This document shows positions 6,828-12,115 of a stretch of 13,103 nt of DNA, piece after piece. How positions within the stretch are numbered: position 1 is the stretch's first letter; each line of letters opens with the position of its first letter. Below the pieces are notes generated by a model, which saw nothing but the letters and a program-made list of their open reading frames with translations, ran no database searches and was not told where the DNA came from. This stretch comes from a bacterium (GTDB lineage Bacteria; Patescibacteriota; Minisyncoccia; UBA6257; GWB1-50-10). Location of the stretch: NCBI GenBank assembly GCA_027310235.1, contig DAIDBF010000037.1:1-13103 (forward strand), given 5' to 3'. Both the position numbers and the translations under genes were made by a program.

Positions 6828-6954
6828 CCCAGTAGTAGAAACTCGATTATAAATAGTTTTCTCTATCTTTATTCTCCAAAACCACCCATTTGATCACTGG
6901 AAGTGATACTACCTTCTCACTCCGAAGAATAATTATCGAGTTTTCACTACTGGG
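6828..6954. repeat. 127-bp inverted-repeat structure upstream of hsp20
   Basis: The 23-base arms at 6828-6850 (begins CCCAGTAGTAGAAACTCGAT) and 6932-6954 are reverse complements at 20 of 23 positions. The interior holds a smaller hairpin (ATCACT, GGA, AGTGAT at 6893-6907). The right arm covers the prsW stop codon and the left arm holds a TATAAT on the minus strand. It could be a MITE-like element or an RNA structure in prsW-hsp20 read-through transcripts. Confidence 0.7.
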
Positions 6955-7636
6955 CCCTCTTCAGTTTCTCGAAGTCGGTGAGAATGATGATTGCGGCTAT
7001 CACGAGGAAAAAGGTGGGGTAGAATACGTGCGAATCCTGAAACTGATATACAAGGAGGTTAAAGATTGCATGAATCGCCGTCGCGAGGAGTATTCCGAAT
7101 CCGATACGGTGCTCCATGTGTTCAAAGTGGCCGAGTGCCCAGTAATACCCCAGAGCGCCCGAGGCAATCGCGTGAAGAAGCGTCGCGCCGATAAAGCGAA
7201 GCCCGAGCGTGCTCACCGCGGTCAAGATTCCGGTGAAGCTTGCGAGCGGAAGGTTACTCCACGTGATAAAGAAATTTTCCACCGTCGCGAACCCGAGTGC
7301 CGCAACAATCATATAAATCATTGCATCGATCGGTTCGTCGAACGCCTTGTTGTGTCCCACGGCGAGGTGTGCGGCAGTGAACTTAAACACCTCCTCGATA
7401 AGTGCGAGTCCTATCACGATGAATATCAGGTTGTTAAGTGAAGGAAAGAGAACATCTTGGAAGAGAAGCTGAAGTGAGAGCACCGGTACGCTGATTAAAG
7501 CACCCGTGAAAAACACCTTTACAATAAGCGTCTTCGGTTCGGGGTGATTATCTTCCTTAAGAAAGAAAATAAGCCATATGATCGCGGGAATGGCGGAAAG
7601 GACGAATATAACGAGAAAGTGAAGAAAAGAATCCAC
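6947..7636 (-). CDS. PrsW-family intramembrane glutamic protease (CAAX-protease superfamily)
   Basis: A polytopic membrane protein of 229 residues with the PrsW/ABI (CAAX-protease superfamily) motifs: IEEVFKF (80-86, Glu81-Glu82 and Lys85), GFATVEN (115-121, Glu120), LLHAIASG (153-160, His155) and AIHAIFN (187-193, His189). These are the expected catalytic Glu and His positions within membrane helices. Bacillus PrsW performs site-1 cleavage of an anti-sigma factor; here the substrate is unknown, since no sigma/anti-sigma pair is in view. The HPEPK segment at 31-35 is also typical of PrsW. Start is GTG at 7636. There is no Shine-Dalgarno; a TATACT lies at 7656-7651, giving a leader of only about seven bases. 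The 3' end overlaps the right arm of the inverted repeat before hsp20. The nearby stress chaperone suggests, but does not show, a stress role. Confidence 0.88.
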   Translation of the reverse strand: MDSFLHFLVIFVLSAIPAIIWLIFFLKEDNHPEPKTLIVKVFFTGALISVPVLSLQLLFQDVLFPSLNNLIFIVIGLALIEEVFKFTAAHLAVGHNKAFDEPIDAMIYMIVAALGFATVENFFITWSNLPLASFTGILTAVSTLGLRFIGATLLHAIASGALGYYWALGHFEHMEHRIGFGILLATAIHAIFNLLVYQFQDSHVFYPTFFLVIAAIIILTDFEKLKRAQ

Positions 7637-7650
7637 TTTAGTTAATATTA

Positions 7651-7656
7651 AGTATA
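7651..7656 (-). promoter_or_regulatory. Possible -10 element for prsW-like gene
   Basis: GATATACTT on the minus strand, the same nine bases as before hsp20, lies 14 bases upstream of the GTG start and downstream of the valS terminator. No convincing -35 is visible. Confidence 0.35.
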
Positions 7657-7661
7657 TCTCA

Positions 7662-7747
7662 GGGAGAGAAAAACAAAAAGAAAAATCGGGCGCTCCGGGC
7701 CGACAAGGCCCAAGTCTTACCCTCTTTTCTTTTTGTTTTTTTCTTCC
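7662..7747 (-). terminator. Terminator region and long A/T stem after valS
   Basis: The A/G-rich block 7662-7684 and the T/C-rich block 7725-7747 pair over 23 positions (16 consecutive perfect pairs at the inner end). They enclose a hairpin GGGCC, GACAA, GGCCC at 7697-7711. Read on the minus strand, a GC hairpin is followed by TTTTTCTTTTTGTTTTT, a good intrinsic terminator shape for valS, whose stop is 4 bp before the structure. It separates valS from the prsW-like gene. Confidence 0.7.
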
Positions 7748-7750
7748 AAG

Positions 7751-8395
7751 TTACCATTTCTCCACAATAAGAAGTGAGGAAACGTGAGGGAATTCTTTGT
7801 AGATTGTCTCGGTGATGAAGGGGAGAAAAGGATGAAGAAGTTTCAATGATTCTTTGAGTGTATAGAGAAGTATTATCTGCGTGTTTTTTCTAAGTTTCTC
7901 GTCTTCCATTTGTTTTTTCGAAATCTCGAGATAGCGATCGCAGAACTCGTGCCAGAAGAAATCGTAGAGTTCATGAAGCGCTCTTGAAAATTGGAACGAT
8001 TTGATGTATTTTCCGGTGTTCTTTTTGGTTTTCTCGAGCGCCTTCAAGATCTTCGTATCCGCCTTCGTTTTTCCCGTCGGTTTTTTATTTGTGGTTTTTT
8101 GTTTTAAACCTTTCGTCTGTTCCAGTACAAACCGGCTCGCGTTCCAAATTTTATTGGTGAATTTTCTCCCTGCAATGACGGCTGCCTCGTCCCAGCGGAT
8201 GTCTTGTCCCGATGCCTGCCAGATGACCGCAAATCTCGTCGCGTCGGCTCCATATTCGTCGACATACTTTAGAGGGTCGATACCCGTCCCGAGTGATTTA
8301 GACATGCGTTTCCCGTCCTTCGTGAGCACTGTTCCGTGGATGAGTACGTTTTGGAAAGGGACCTTTCCCATAAACTCTATTCCCGAAAAAATCAT
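7751..8395 (-). CDS. valS: Valyl-tRNA synthetase, C-terminal part (downstream of in-frame UGA)
   Basis: Same reading frame as the 8405-9973 part; only the codons UGA-Asp-Ala-Arg separate that part from this Met. The 214 residues continue the class I catalytic fold: MIFSGIEFMGKVPFQNVLIHG, then DGKRMSKS (the KMSKS loop, as RMSKS, 556-560 in combined numbering) and the DEYGADATRF helix. A helical anticodon-binding domain follows, ending at LLHPFLPFITETIYKEF. The protein ends soon after, so the C-terminal tRNA-binding coiled coil of E. coli ValRS is absent; the combined length is 740 codons. By itself this piece has no HIGH motif or editing domain and cannot charge tRNA. The Met at 8395 aligns to the middle of the conserved WxARMI stretch, so it is not a natural gene start. 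No Shine-Dalgarno precedes it. Confidence 0.9.
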   Translation of the reverse strand: MIFSGIEFMGKVPFQNVLIHGTVLTKDGKRMSKSLGTGIDPLKYVDEYGADATRFAVIWQASGQDIRWDEAAVIAGRKFTNKIWNASRFVLEQTKGLKQKTTNKKPTGKTKADTKILKALEKTKKNTGKYIKSFQFSRALHELYDFFWHEFCDRYLEISKKQMEDEKLRKNTQIILLYTLKESLKLLHPFLPFITETIYKEFPHVSSLLIVEKW

Positions 8396-8404
8396 GCGTG
8401 CATC

Positions 8405-8407
8405 TCA
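8405..8407 (-). other. In-frame UGA at a conserved Trp position of valS
   Basis: Codon 523 of valS is TGA on the minus strand, in ...AREILNL-[TGA]-DARMIFSG. ValRS proteins read ...FFWVARMI... here, so the stop falls exactly on the conserved Trp and is one G-to-A change from TGG. The frame is unbroken on both sides. hppA and murD end with functional UGA, which argues against genome-wide recoding. Confidence 0.9.
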
Positions 8408-9973
8408 GAGATTCAGAATTTCGCGGGCGTTCGAAACGAGATTGCCGGGGTAGTACTTCTTCTGATCTTCTTTCGAAAACCCCGCAAAGGGCCAGAGCGC
8501 GGACGAAAACCAGGTATCCAGGACATCGGGAGACTGCTCCATGTCGCACCGTTTGCAGAACGGGCATGTTTTTGGCTTCTCTTTCGCGACGATAAAGTTT
8601 ATGTCGTTACTTTTTAAATTTAATTTCTTATCTTTTAACTCAGATTCCTGCTGGTTTTTACAAAACCAAACAGGAAGCTGATGTCCCCACCAGATTTGTC
8701 TTGAGATGGTCCAATCTTTGATGTTCGAGAGCCACGAGATGTACATCTTCTCAAAGTTTTTCGGCTGGATTTTTACCTTCTTCTTTTTCACGGCATCGAG
8801 CGCTTGTTTCGCGAGATAGTTCATCTTCAAAAACCACTGTGTCGAGGGAATGGGTTCAATCGCATGTCCACACCGATAGCATACCGCGAGATTGTGCAAG
8901 TACGGTTCTTCTTTTTCGAGAAGCCCGACCGACTTCAGATCTTCTACAATCTTCTTTCGTGCTTCCTCCGTTTTCATTCCGGCATACTTTCCCGCTTTCT
9001 CGTTCATTCGTCCGCGTTCGTCGATTACCTGTACGAGCGGCAGATTGTGCCGGTTGCCGATCTCAAAGTCGGTAAGATCGTGCGCGGGAGTGACCTTCAC
9101 CGCACCTGTGCCGAACTCCCTGTCGACGGCCTCGTCCGCGACCACGGTGATTTTATTTTTCTTTTTTGCGGGCATATCAAGCGACCCCTCGACCGAGAGT
9201 GACTCGATCTCGAGTTCTTTTCCGACATACTGCTTGTATTTCGGATCGCGCGGGTAAACCGCAATTCCTGTATCGCCGAACTTCGTCTCGGGGCGCGTCG
9301 TCGCGAGCGTGAAGGGGCCGTACTTTATGTAGTAAAGCATCGCCTGCTCTTCTTTATACTCGAGCTCGAGATCAGACAAACTCGTCTGGCACCGCGGGCA
9401 CCAGTTTACCGTGCGAAGTCCGCGATACAGCACTCCTTTTTCGTAGTAATGAATGAACGCGTCTCGAACGTCCGCGGCGTAGGCTTTGTCCATTGTGAAG
9501 CGCGTGCGCGACCAGTCAGCCGAGAGGCCGAGTTTTTTGAGTTGTTCCAAAATCTTTCCGCCGTATTCTTTTTTCCACTCCCACACGCGCTCGACAAACT
9601 TCTCGCGTCCGAGATCAAAGCGCGTTGTTCCCTCCTTCTTCAGTTGCTTCTCGACGACATACTGTGTTGCGATGCCCGCATGGTCGGTGCCGGGGAGCCA
9701 GAGTGTCCGCAATCCTTTCATGCGATAATAGCGGATGAGAATATCGGGAGTAGTATTATCCAACGCGTGCCCCATATGGAGTGTTCCCGTGACGTTCGGG
9801 AGGGGCATATACACTACGAAATTTTTAATTTTTGAATTTTTAATTTTTAAATCGGAACGCACGGGAAGATTATCAGGATTGAAATAACCGGACTTCTCCC
9901 ACAAGCCATAGATTTTGGATTCGGTCTCTTTCGGATCGTAGGGTTTGGAAAAATCAGCACTCATAGCTCCCAT
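8405..9973 (-). CDS. valS: Valyl-tRNA synthetase, N-terminal part (ends at in-frame UGA)
   Basis: Charges tRNA-Val and edits mischarged Thr. The 522 residues contain NVTGTLHMGHA with the HIGH motif HMGH at 66-69, WLPGTDHAGIATQ (92-104), the CP1 editing domain with TTRPET (225-230), GTGAVKVTPAHD (288-299), STQWFLKM (377-384), SRQIWWGHQLPVWFC (424-438) and DVLDTWFSSALWPF (483-496). Cys pairs at 192/195 (CPRC), 365/368 (CYRC) and 470/473 (CPFC) may bind zinc. Translation ends at UGA 8405-8407 before the KMSKS loop; the rest of the enzyme continues in the same frame to 7751. The start may be ATG 9973 or the Met three codons later (9964); neither has a clear Shine-Dalgarno. An A/T heptamer repeat encodes part of residues 42-51, just before the Rossmann fold. 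If the UGA is real and not read through, this single visible valS copy would be broken. Confidence 0.93.
   Translation of the reverse strand: MGAMSADFSKPYDPKETESKIYGLWEKSGYFNPDNLPVRSDLKIKNSKIKNFVVYMPLPNVTGTLHMGHALDNTTPDILIRYYRMKGLRTLWLPGTDHAGIATQYVVEKQLKKEGTTRFDLGREKFVERVWEWKKEYGGKILEQLKKLGLSADWSRTRFTMDKAYAADVRDAFIHYYEKGVLYRGLRTVNWCPRCQTSLSDLELEYKEEQAMLYYIKYGPFTLATTRPETKFGDTGIAVYPRDPKYKQYVGKELEIESLSVEGSLDMPAKKKNKITVVADEAVDREFGTGAVKVTPAHDLTDFEIGNRHNLPLVQVIDERGRMNEKAGKYAGMKTEEARKKIVEDLKSVGLLEKEEPYLHNLAVCYRCGHAIEPIPSTQWFLKMNYLAKQALDAVKKKKVKIQPKNFEKMYISWLSNIKDWTISRQIWWGHQLPVWFCKNQQESELKDKKLNLKSNDINFIVAKEKPKTCPFCKRCDMEQSPDVLDTWFSSALWPFAGFSKEDQKKYYPGNLVSNAREILNL
9820..9850. repeat. Heptamer repeat (AATTTTT) inside valS
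   Basis: AATTTTT twice, a G, then AATTTTT twice more. On the coding strand it gives the Lys/Ile/Asn-rich LKIKNSKIKNF at residues 42-52, a variable linker just before the conserved catalytic-core start. Related seven-base tracts occur in tsaD and murD. Confidence 0.7.
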
Positions 9974-10035
9974 TATGGCCTATTTTCTTCTCAAAAGGAA
10001 GCTATAACACGTTTTCACAAGCGTAGGGGAGTGTT

Positions 10036-10123
10036 ATATAAGTTCAAATTCGCCTGCGCGGTAATACGGCGATTTTTTTCGGAGATAATAAACGTATCCA
10101 GTAACATCGATCGTAGAGGCATT
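10036..10123 (-). pseudogene. Diverged remnant copy of the tsaD 3' end
   Basis: On the minus strand this stretch reads N-ASTID-V-T-GYVYYLRKK, matching TsaD NGVMIGVAGYISYLRKK. After a 2-base deletion in the poly-A run it continues in another frame as NRRITAQANLNL, matching the TsaD C-terminus NRRITAQANLSL. Nucleotide similarity to the 3' end of the intact tsaD (10943-11018) is about 80% over some 65 bp by hand alignment, in the same orientation. No further tsaD sequence is seen upstream of it; palindrome and the PaaX-like gene come next. It is a direct repeat of the tsaD end about 0.9 kb away, either a displaced original 3' end or the leftover of a tandem copy. Confidence 0.8.
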
Positions 10124-10158
10124 CAATATTAGGAGGAGTATGTAGTTTCATGCTACGT

Positions 10159-10200
10159 TCACACCAAGTTATTTAGCCATGGCTTCTTAACTTAGTGTAA
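10159..10200. repeat. 42-bp palindrome, imperfect copy, before the PaaX-like gene
   Basis: The left arm carries ACACCAAGTTATTTAGCC, identical to the perfect copy at 10869-10910, and the centre is CCATGG. The right arm differs at five of 21 paired positions. It ends 3 bp before the first ATG of the PaaX-like gene and directly abuts the TATACT box, so a bound protein here would block the promoter. Confidence 0.85.
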
Positions 10201-10203
10201 GTT

Positions 10204-10836
10204 ATGTATACTATGTATATGAAACAAACGAGAGGTGGGCAAGGATTCGCGAGAGTAGTAAAAGAGAAGACGTTGCGGCGCGGCTCAAACGCACATCGGA
10301 TCATGCAAGCCCTGGTAACCGGCGGAGGTATTTTACTGATTTCACTTGTTGCTCCTGCGGCCGGTGCTGGCATTGTAAAAAATTTCTTGGGAGGATACAT
10401 GAAAAAGAAATATTTTGAGCGCGAGCGATTTTTGAATGACTTGCGAAATCTTCAAAAGAGAGAACTTATCGATTATCGGGAGTTATCTGACGGAACCGTG
10501 AAGATCACTCTTACGAAATCGGGAGAGAAAAAGACGCTCATGTATCGTTTGGATGATATGAAGCTTCGGAAACCCGCGAAGTGGGACAAAAAATGGCGCT
10601 TGGTGATTTTCGATGTTCCGGCAAGCAACAAGCGGGCGCGTGACGCATTCGGGAGAGCGTTAAGAAAACTCGAATTTCACCCGCTCCAGAAAAGCGTTTA
10701 TAGTTCACCCTATCCCTGCGAGGACGAAATTGAATTCGTCGCCTCCGTGTTCGACATAAGACAGCACGTTCTTGTTTTGGATGTGAGTAGTTTTGAAGGA
10801 GAAGAGAAGCTTATCCACCGCTATCTCGGTCATTAA
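10204..10836 (+). CDS. PaaX-like/Cas2-fold DNA-binding protein with winged helix
   Basis: The 210 residues show three parts: a basic N-terminus and hydrophobic segment (about 37-62, GGGILLISLVAPAAGAGIV); a winged-helix-like region (about 70-115, FLNDLRNLQKRELIDYRELSDGTVKITLTKSGEKK); and a ferredoxin-fold domain like that of PaaX and Cas2 (about 128-195, KKWRLVIFDVP with Asp137 after the first strand, then LQKSVYSSPYPCEDEIEFV). Such proteins are common in CPR genomes and are often labelled Cas2 or PaaX; no CRISPR array or cas1 is here, so a transcription regulator is more likely. ATG 10219 (205 residues) is an equally good start, lying six bases after TATACT. No Shine-Dalgarno. The gene is bracketed by related 42-bp palindromes, plausibly its own operators. 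Its target and ligand are unknown. Confidence 0.8.
   Translation: MYTMYMKQTRGGQGFARVVKEKTLRRGSNAHRIMQALVTGGGILLISLVAPAAGAGIVKNFLGGYMKKKYFERERFLNDLRNLQKRELIDYRELSDGTVKITLTKSGEKKTLMYRLDDMKLRKPAKWDKKWRLVIFDVPASNKRARDAFGRALRKLEFHPLQKSVYSSPYPCEDEIEFVASVFDIRQHVLVLDVSSFEGEEKLIHRYLGH
10207..10212 (+). promoter_or_regulatory. -10-like TATACT upstream of ATG 10219
   Basis: TATACT, then ATGTAT, then the ATG at 10219: the same six-base gap as for hsp20 and doxX. The corresponding -35 position would fall inside the palindrome at 10159-10200. If this is the promoter, the start at 10204 would not be transcribed and 10219 would be the real start. Confidence 0.45.
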
Positions 10837-10868
10837 GGGATAAAAGGCAGAAAAGATGATTATGCAAT

Positions 10869-10910
10869 TTACACCAAGTTATTTAGCCATGGCTAAATAA
10901 CTTGGTGTAA
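10869..10910. repeat. Perfect 42-bp palindrome after the PaaX-like gene
   Basis: The 21-base arms are exact reverse complements about the centre CCATGG (10887-10892); the arm core is ACACCAAGTTATTTAGCC. It lies between the convergent 3' ends of the PaaX-like gene and tsaD. No T run follows it on either strand, so it is not a standard intrinsic terminator. It is a near-copy of 10159-10200. Confidence 0.95.
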
Positions 10911-10939
10911 GTGAGAAAAGAAAAAAGAAGCAGGAAGAA

Positions 10940-12043
10940 TTATAAAGAGAGATTCGCTTGTGCCGTGATACGGCGATTTTTTTTACGGAGATAAGAAATA
11001 TATCCCGCGACGCCGATCATGACGCCATTATCGGTGTTGAAATCCATAGGCGGCGCTATAAAACTAATTTTTAATTTTTTACTCTCAATTTCCAGTTTTT
11101 CACGGAGTGAGACATTCGCCGCGACACCGCCGGAGAGGAAAATTGATTTCGATTTATACTCTTTCGTTGCCCGCACTGTTTTTGTGACGAGTACCTCAAG
11201 CGCTGCTTCTTGAAATGATGCGGCTACGTCAGCCCCCAATTCTTGGGAGACCCGGCTTCCTGCCAGAGGCCGGGCCTCCTTGTGGTCTCGGAGGTAATAG
11301 AGCACCGATGTTTTGAGGCCGGAATAGCTGAAATCATAGCTCTTGTCGTGAATCATCGGGCGGGGGAATTCGATCGCGTGCGGATTCCCCTGCTTCGCGA
11401 GTCTCTGGATCTCGGGGCCTCCGGGATAGGGGAGATCAAGCATCTTCGCCACCTTATCGAACGCCTCGCCGACCGCATCATCTCTTGTTTCGCCAAGTTT
11501 CTTCCATTTTGTAAGCGAGTCCATCTTGAGAAGAATGGTGTGCCCCCCGCTTACAATAAGCGCGATTGCGGGGAAGAGACGGGAATTAGGAATTAGGAAC
11601 TTTGAATTAGGAGTTTCAGTTTTTTGCGCGAGCAAGAAACTGTAGAGGTGCCCCTCCAAATGGTTTACCCCGACCAGCTTCGATTTTTTATTTTTCTTCT
11701 TCAGATTCTTGTATAACTCCTTCGCGAAGTTCACACCCGTCCAGAGTGCGGGCTCGAGTCCGGGACCAACCGTTACCGCGATTGCATCCAATGCGAGGAG
11801 GCCCGGCCCCCACGAGTGGGAGGCCGGGCCTCCAATTATTTCCTCAAACACAATCGGCAAATTCTTAAGATGTTCGCGCTTCGCGAGGTTCGGGACGACG
11901 CCGCCCCACGGGCGGTGCACCTCGATTTGAGATGAGATGACGTTCCCCAAAATTTTGAATCGAGGCGCGCTTAAGGCACCCGTCGCTTCAAGTAAGGCAA
12001 GGGCCGTCTCATCGCAACTTGTTTCGATCGCAAGAATATGCAC
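10940..12043 (-). CDS. tsaD: tRNA N6-threonylcarbamoyladenosine transferase TsaD
   Basis: Kae1/TsaD transfers the threonylcarbamoyl group to A37 of ANN-decoding tRNAs, working with TsaB and TsaE, which are not in this window. The 367 residues have ETSCDET (7-13), AIAVTVGPG (87-95), metal-binding NHLEGH (127-132), LIVSGGHT (162-169), GEAFDKVAKML (192-202), FSYSGLKT (238-245), ADVAASFQEA (271-280), FLSGGVAANVSLRE (302-315) and the Asp of NTDNG (336-340). Start is GTG 12043; the ORF begins with the expected MHILAIETSCDET, and no Shine-Dalgarno is evident. Three loops are longer than in E. coli TsaD and are repeat-derived: 70-84 (GC palindrome), about 142-155 (GAATTAG heptamers) and 254-269 (GC palindrome). 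All catalytic motifs survive, so the enzyme is probably active. Its 3' end is duplicated at 10036-10123. Confidence 0.95.
   Translation of the reverse strand: MHILAIETSCDETALALLEATGALSAPRFKILGNVISSQIEVHRPWGGVVPNLAKREHLKNLPIVFEEIIGGPASHSWGPGLLALDAIAVTVGPGLEPALWTGVNFAKELYKNLKKKNKKSKLVGVNHLEGHLYSFLLAQKTETPNSKFLIPNSRLFPAIALIVSGGHTILLKMDSLTKWKKLGETRDDAVGEAFDKVAKMLDLPYPGGPEIQRLAKQGNPHAIEFPRPMIHDKSYDFSYSGLKTSVLYYLRDHKEARPLAGSRVSQELGADVAASFQEAALEVLVTKTVRATKEYKSKSIFLSGGVAANVSLREKLEIESKKLKISFIAPPMDFNTDNGVMIGVAGYISYLRKKNRRITAQANLSL
11246..11279. repeat. GC-rich palindromic element inside tsaD (copy 2)
   Basis: GAGACCCGGCTTC (11247-11259) pairs with GAGGCCGGGCCTC (11266-11278) with one mismatch and one G-U around a six-base loop, plus one flanking G-C pair. 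In tsaD it is translated as about EARPLAGSRVS (256-266), in the variable loop before ADVAASFQEA. The right arm matches the hairpin after hppA. Confidence 0.85.
11583..11613. repeat. GAATTAG heptamer tract inside tsaD
   Basis: GAATTAG occurs at 11583, 11590 and 11604 on the plus strand. On the coding strand the tract gives TPNSKFLIPNS (144-154), between HLEGHLYS and the conserved ALIVSGGH. The same heptamer occurs in murD at 6015 and 6029 in the other orientation relative to coding. Confidence 0.75.
11797..11833. repeat. GC-rich palindromic element inside tsaD (copy 3)
   Basis: GGAGGCCCGGCC then CCCA (11797-11812) pairs with TGGG, a bulged A, and GGCCGGGCCTCC (11817-11833) around a CGAG loop. 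It is perfect apart from the bulge. In tsaD it is translated as GGPASHSWGPGLL (71-83), in another reading frame from copy 2, between the helix ending FEEII and the conserved AIAVTVGPG. Confidence 0.9.
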
Positions 12044-12103
12044 CCTACAATTGTTATCTGAAGTGAAGAAAGAATCAAACTTCCTTGTTTACGGCAGGAG
12101 GTA

Positions 12104-12109
12104 TATAAT
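12104..12109 (+). promoter_or_regulatory. Perfect -10 TATAAT six bases before the doxX ATG
   Basis: TATAAT, then AGAAAA, then ATG 12116. The expected transcription start coincides with the ATG, suggesting a leaderless mRNA. An AGGAGG at 12096-12101 is 14 bases from the ATG, too far for a normal Shine-Dalgarno. No good -35 is visible. Confidence 0.55.
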
Positions 12110-12115
12110 AGAAAA

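Noticed and set aside
6324..7441. Two plus-strand open frames of 189 and 183 codons opposite hsp20 and prsW
   Set aside because: The minus-strand proteins carry the alpha-crystallin and PrsW motifs; the plus-strand frames are shadows.
8405..8407. Genome-wide UGA recoding (Gly or Trp) to explain valS
   Set aside because: hppA and murD end at UGA at the expected C-termini, reading past them gives no family-like sequence, and Trp is encoded by TGG throughout.
9358..9369. CTCGAGCTCGAG palindrome in valS
   Set aside because: It encodes an ordinary Leu-Glu-Leu-Glu stretch and is short enough to arise by codon repetition.
10140..10145. AGGAGGAGT followed by ATG-TAG before the PaaX-like gene
   Set aside because: A good Shine-Dalgarno precedes the ATG but the next codon is a stop and the frame does not match the downstream gene; probably chance or a broken start.
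10204..10910. CRISPR locus suggested by a Cas2-like domain and nearby repeats
   Set aside because: There are only two palindromic copies 0.7 kb apart with a gene between them, no spacer array and no cas1 or effector gene.
10869..10910. 42-bp palindrome as an ordinary intrinsic terminator
   Set aside because: The stem is AT-rich and no T run follows on either strand.
11233..11247. Small hairpin CCCAA-TTC-TTGGG in tsaD next to the GC palindrome
   Set aside because: Only five pairs, explained by the codons of SQELG; it may be part of the inserted element but cannot be supported on its own.
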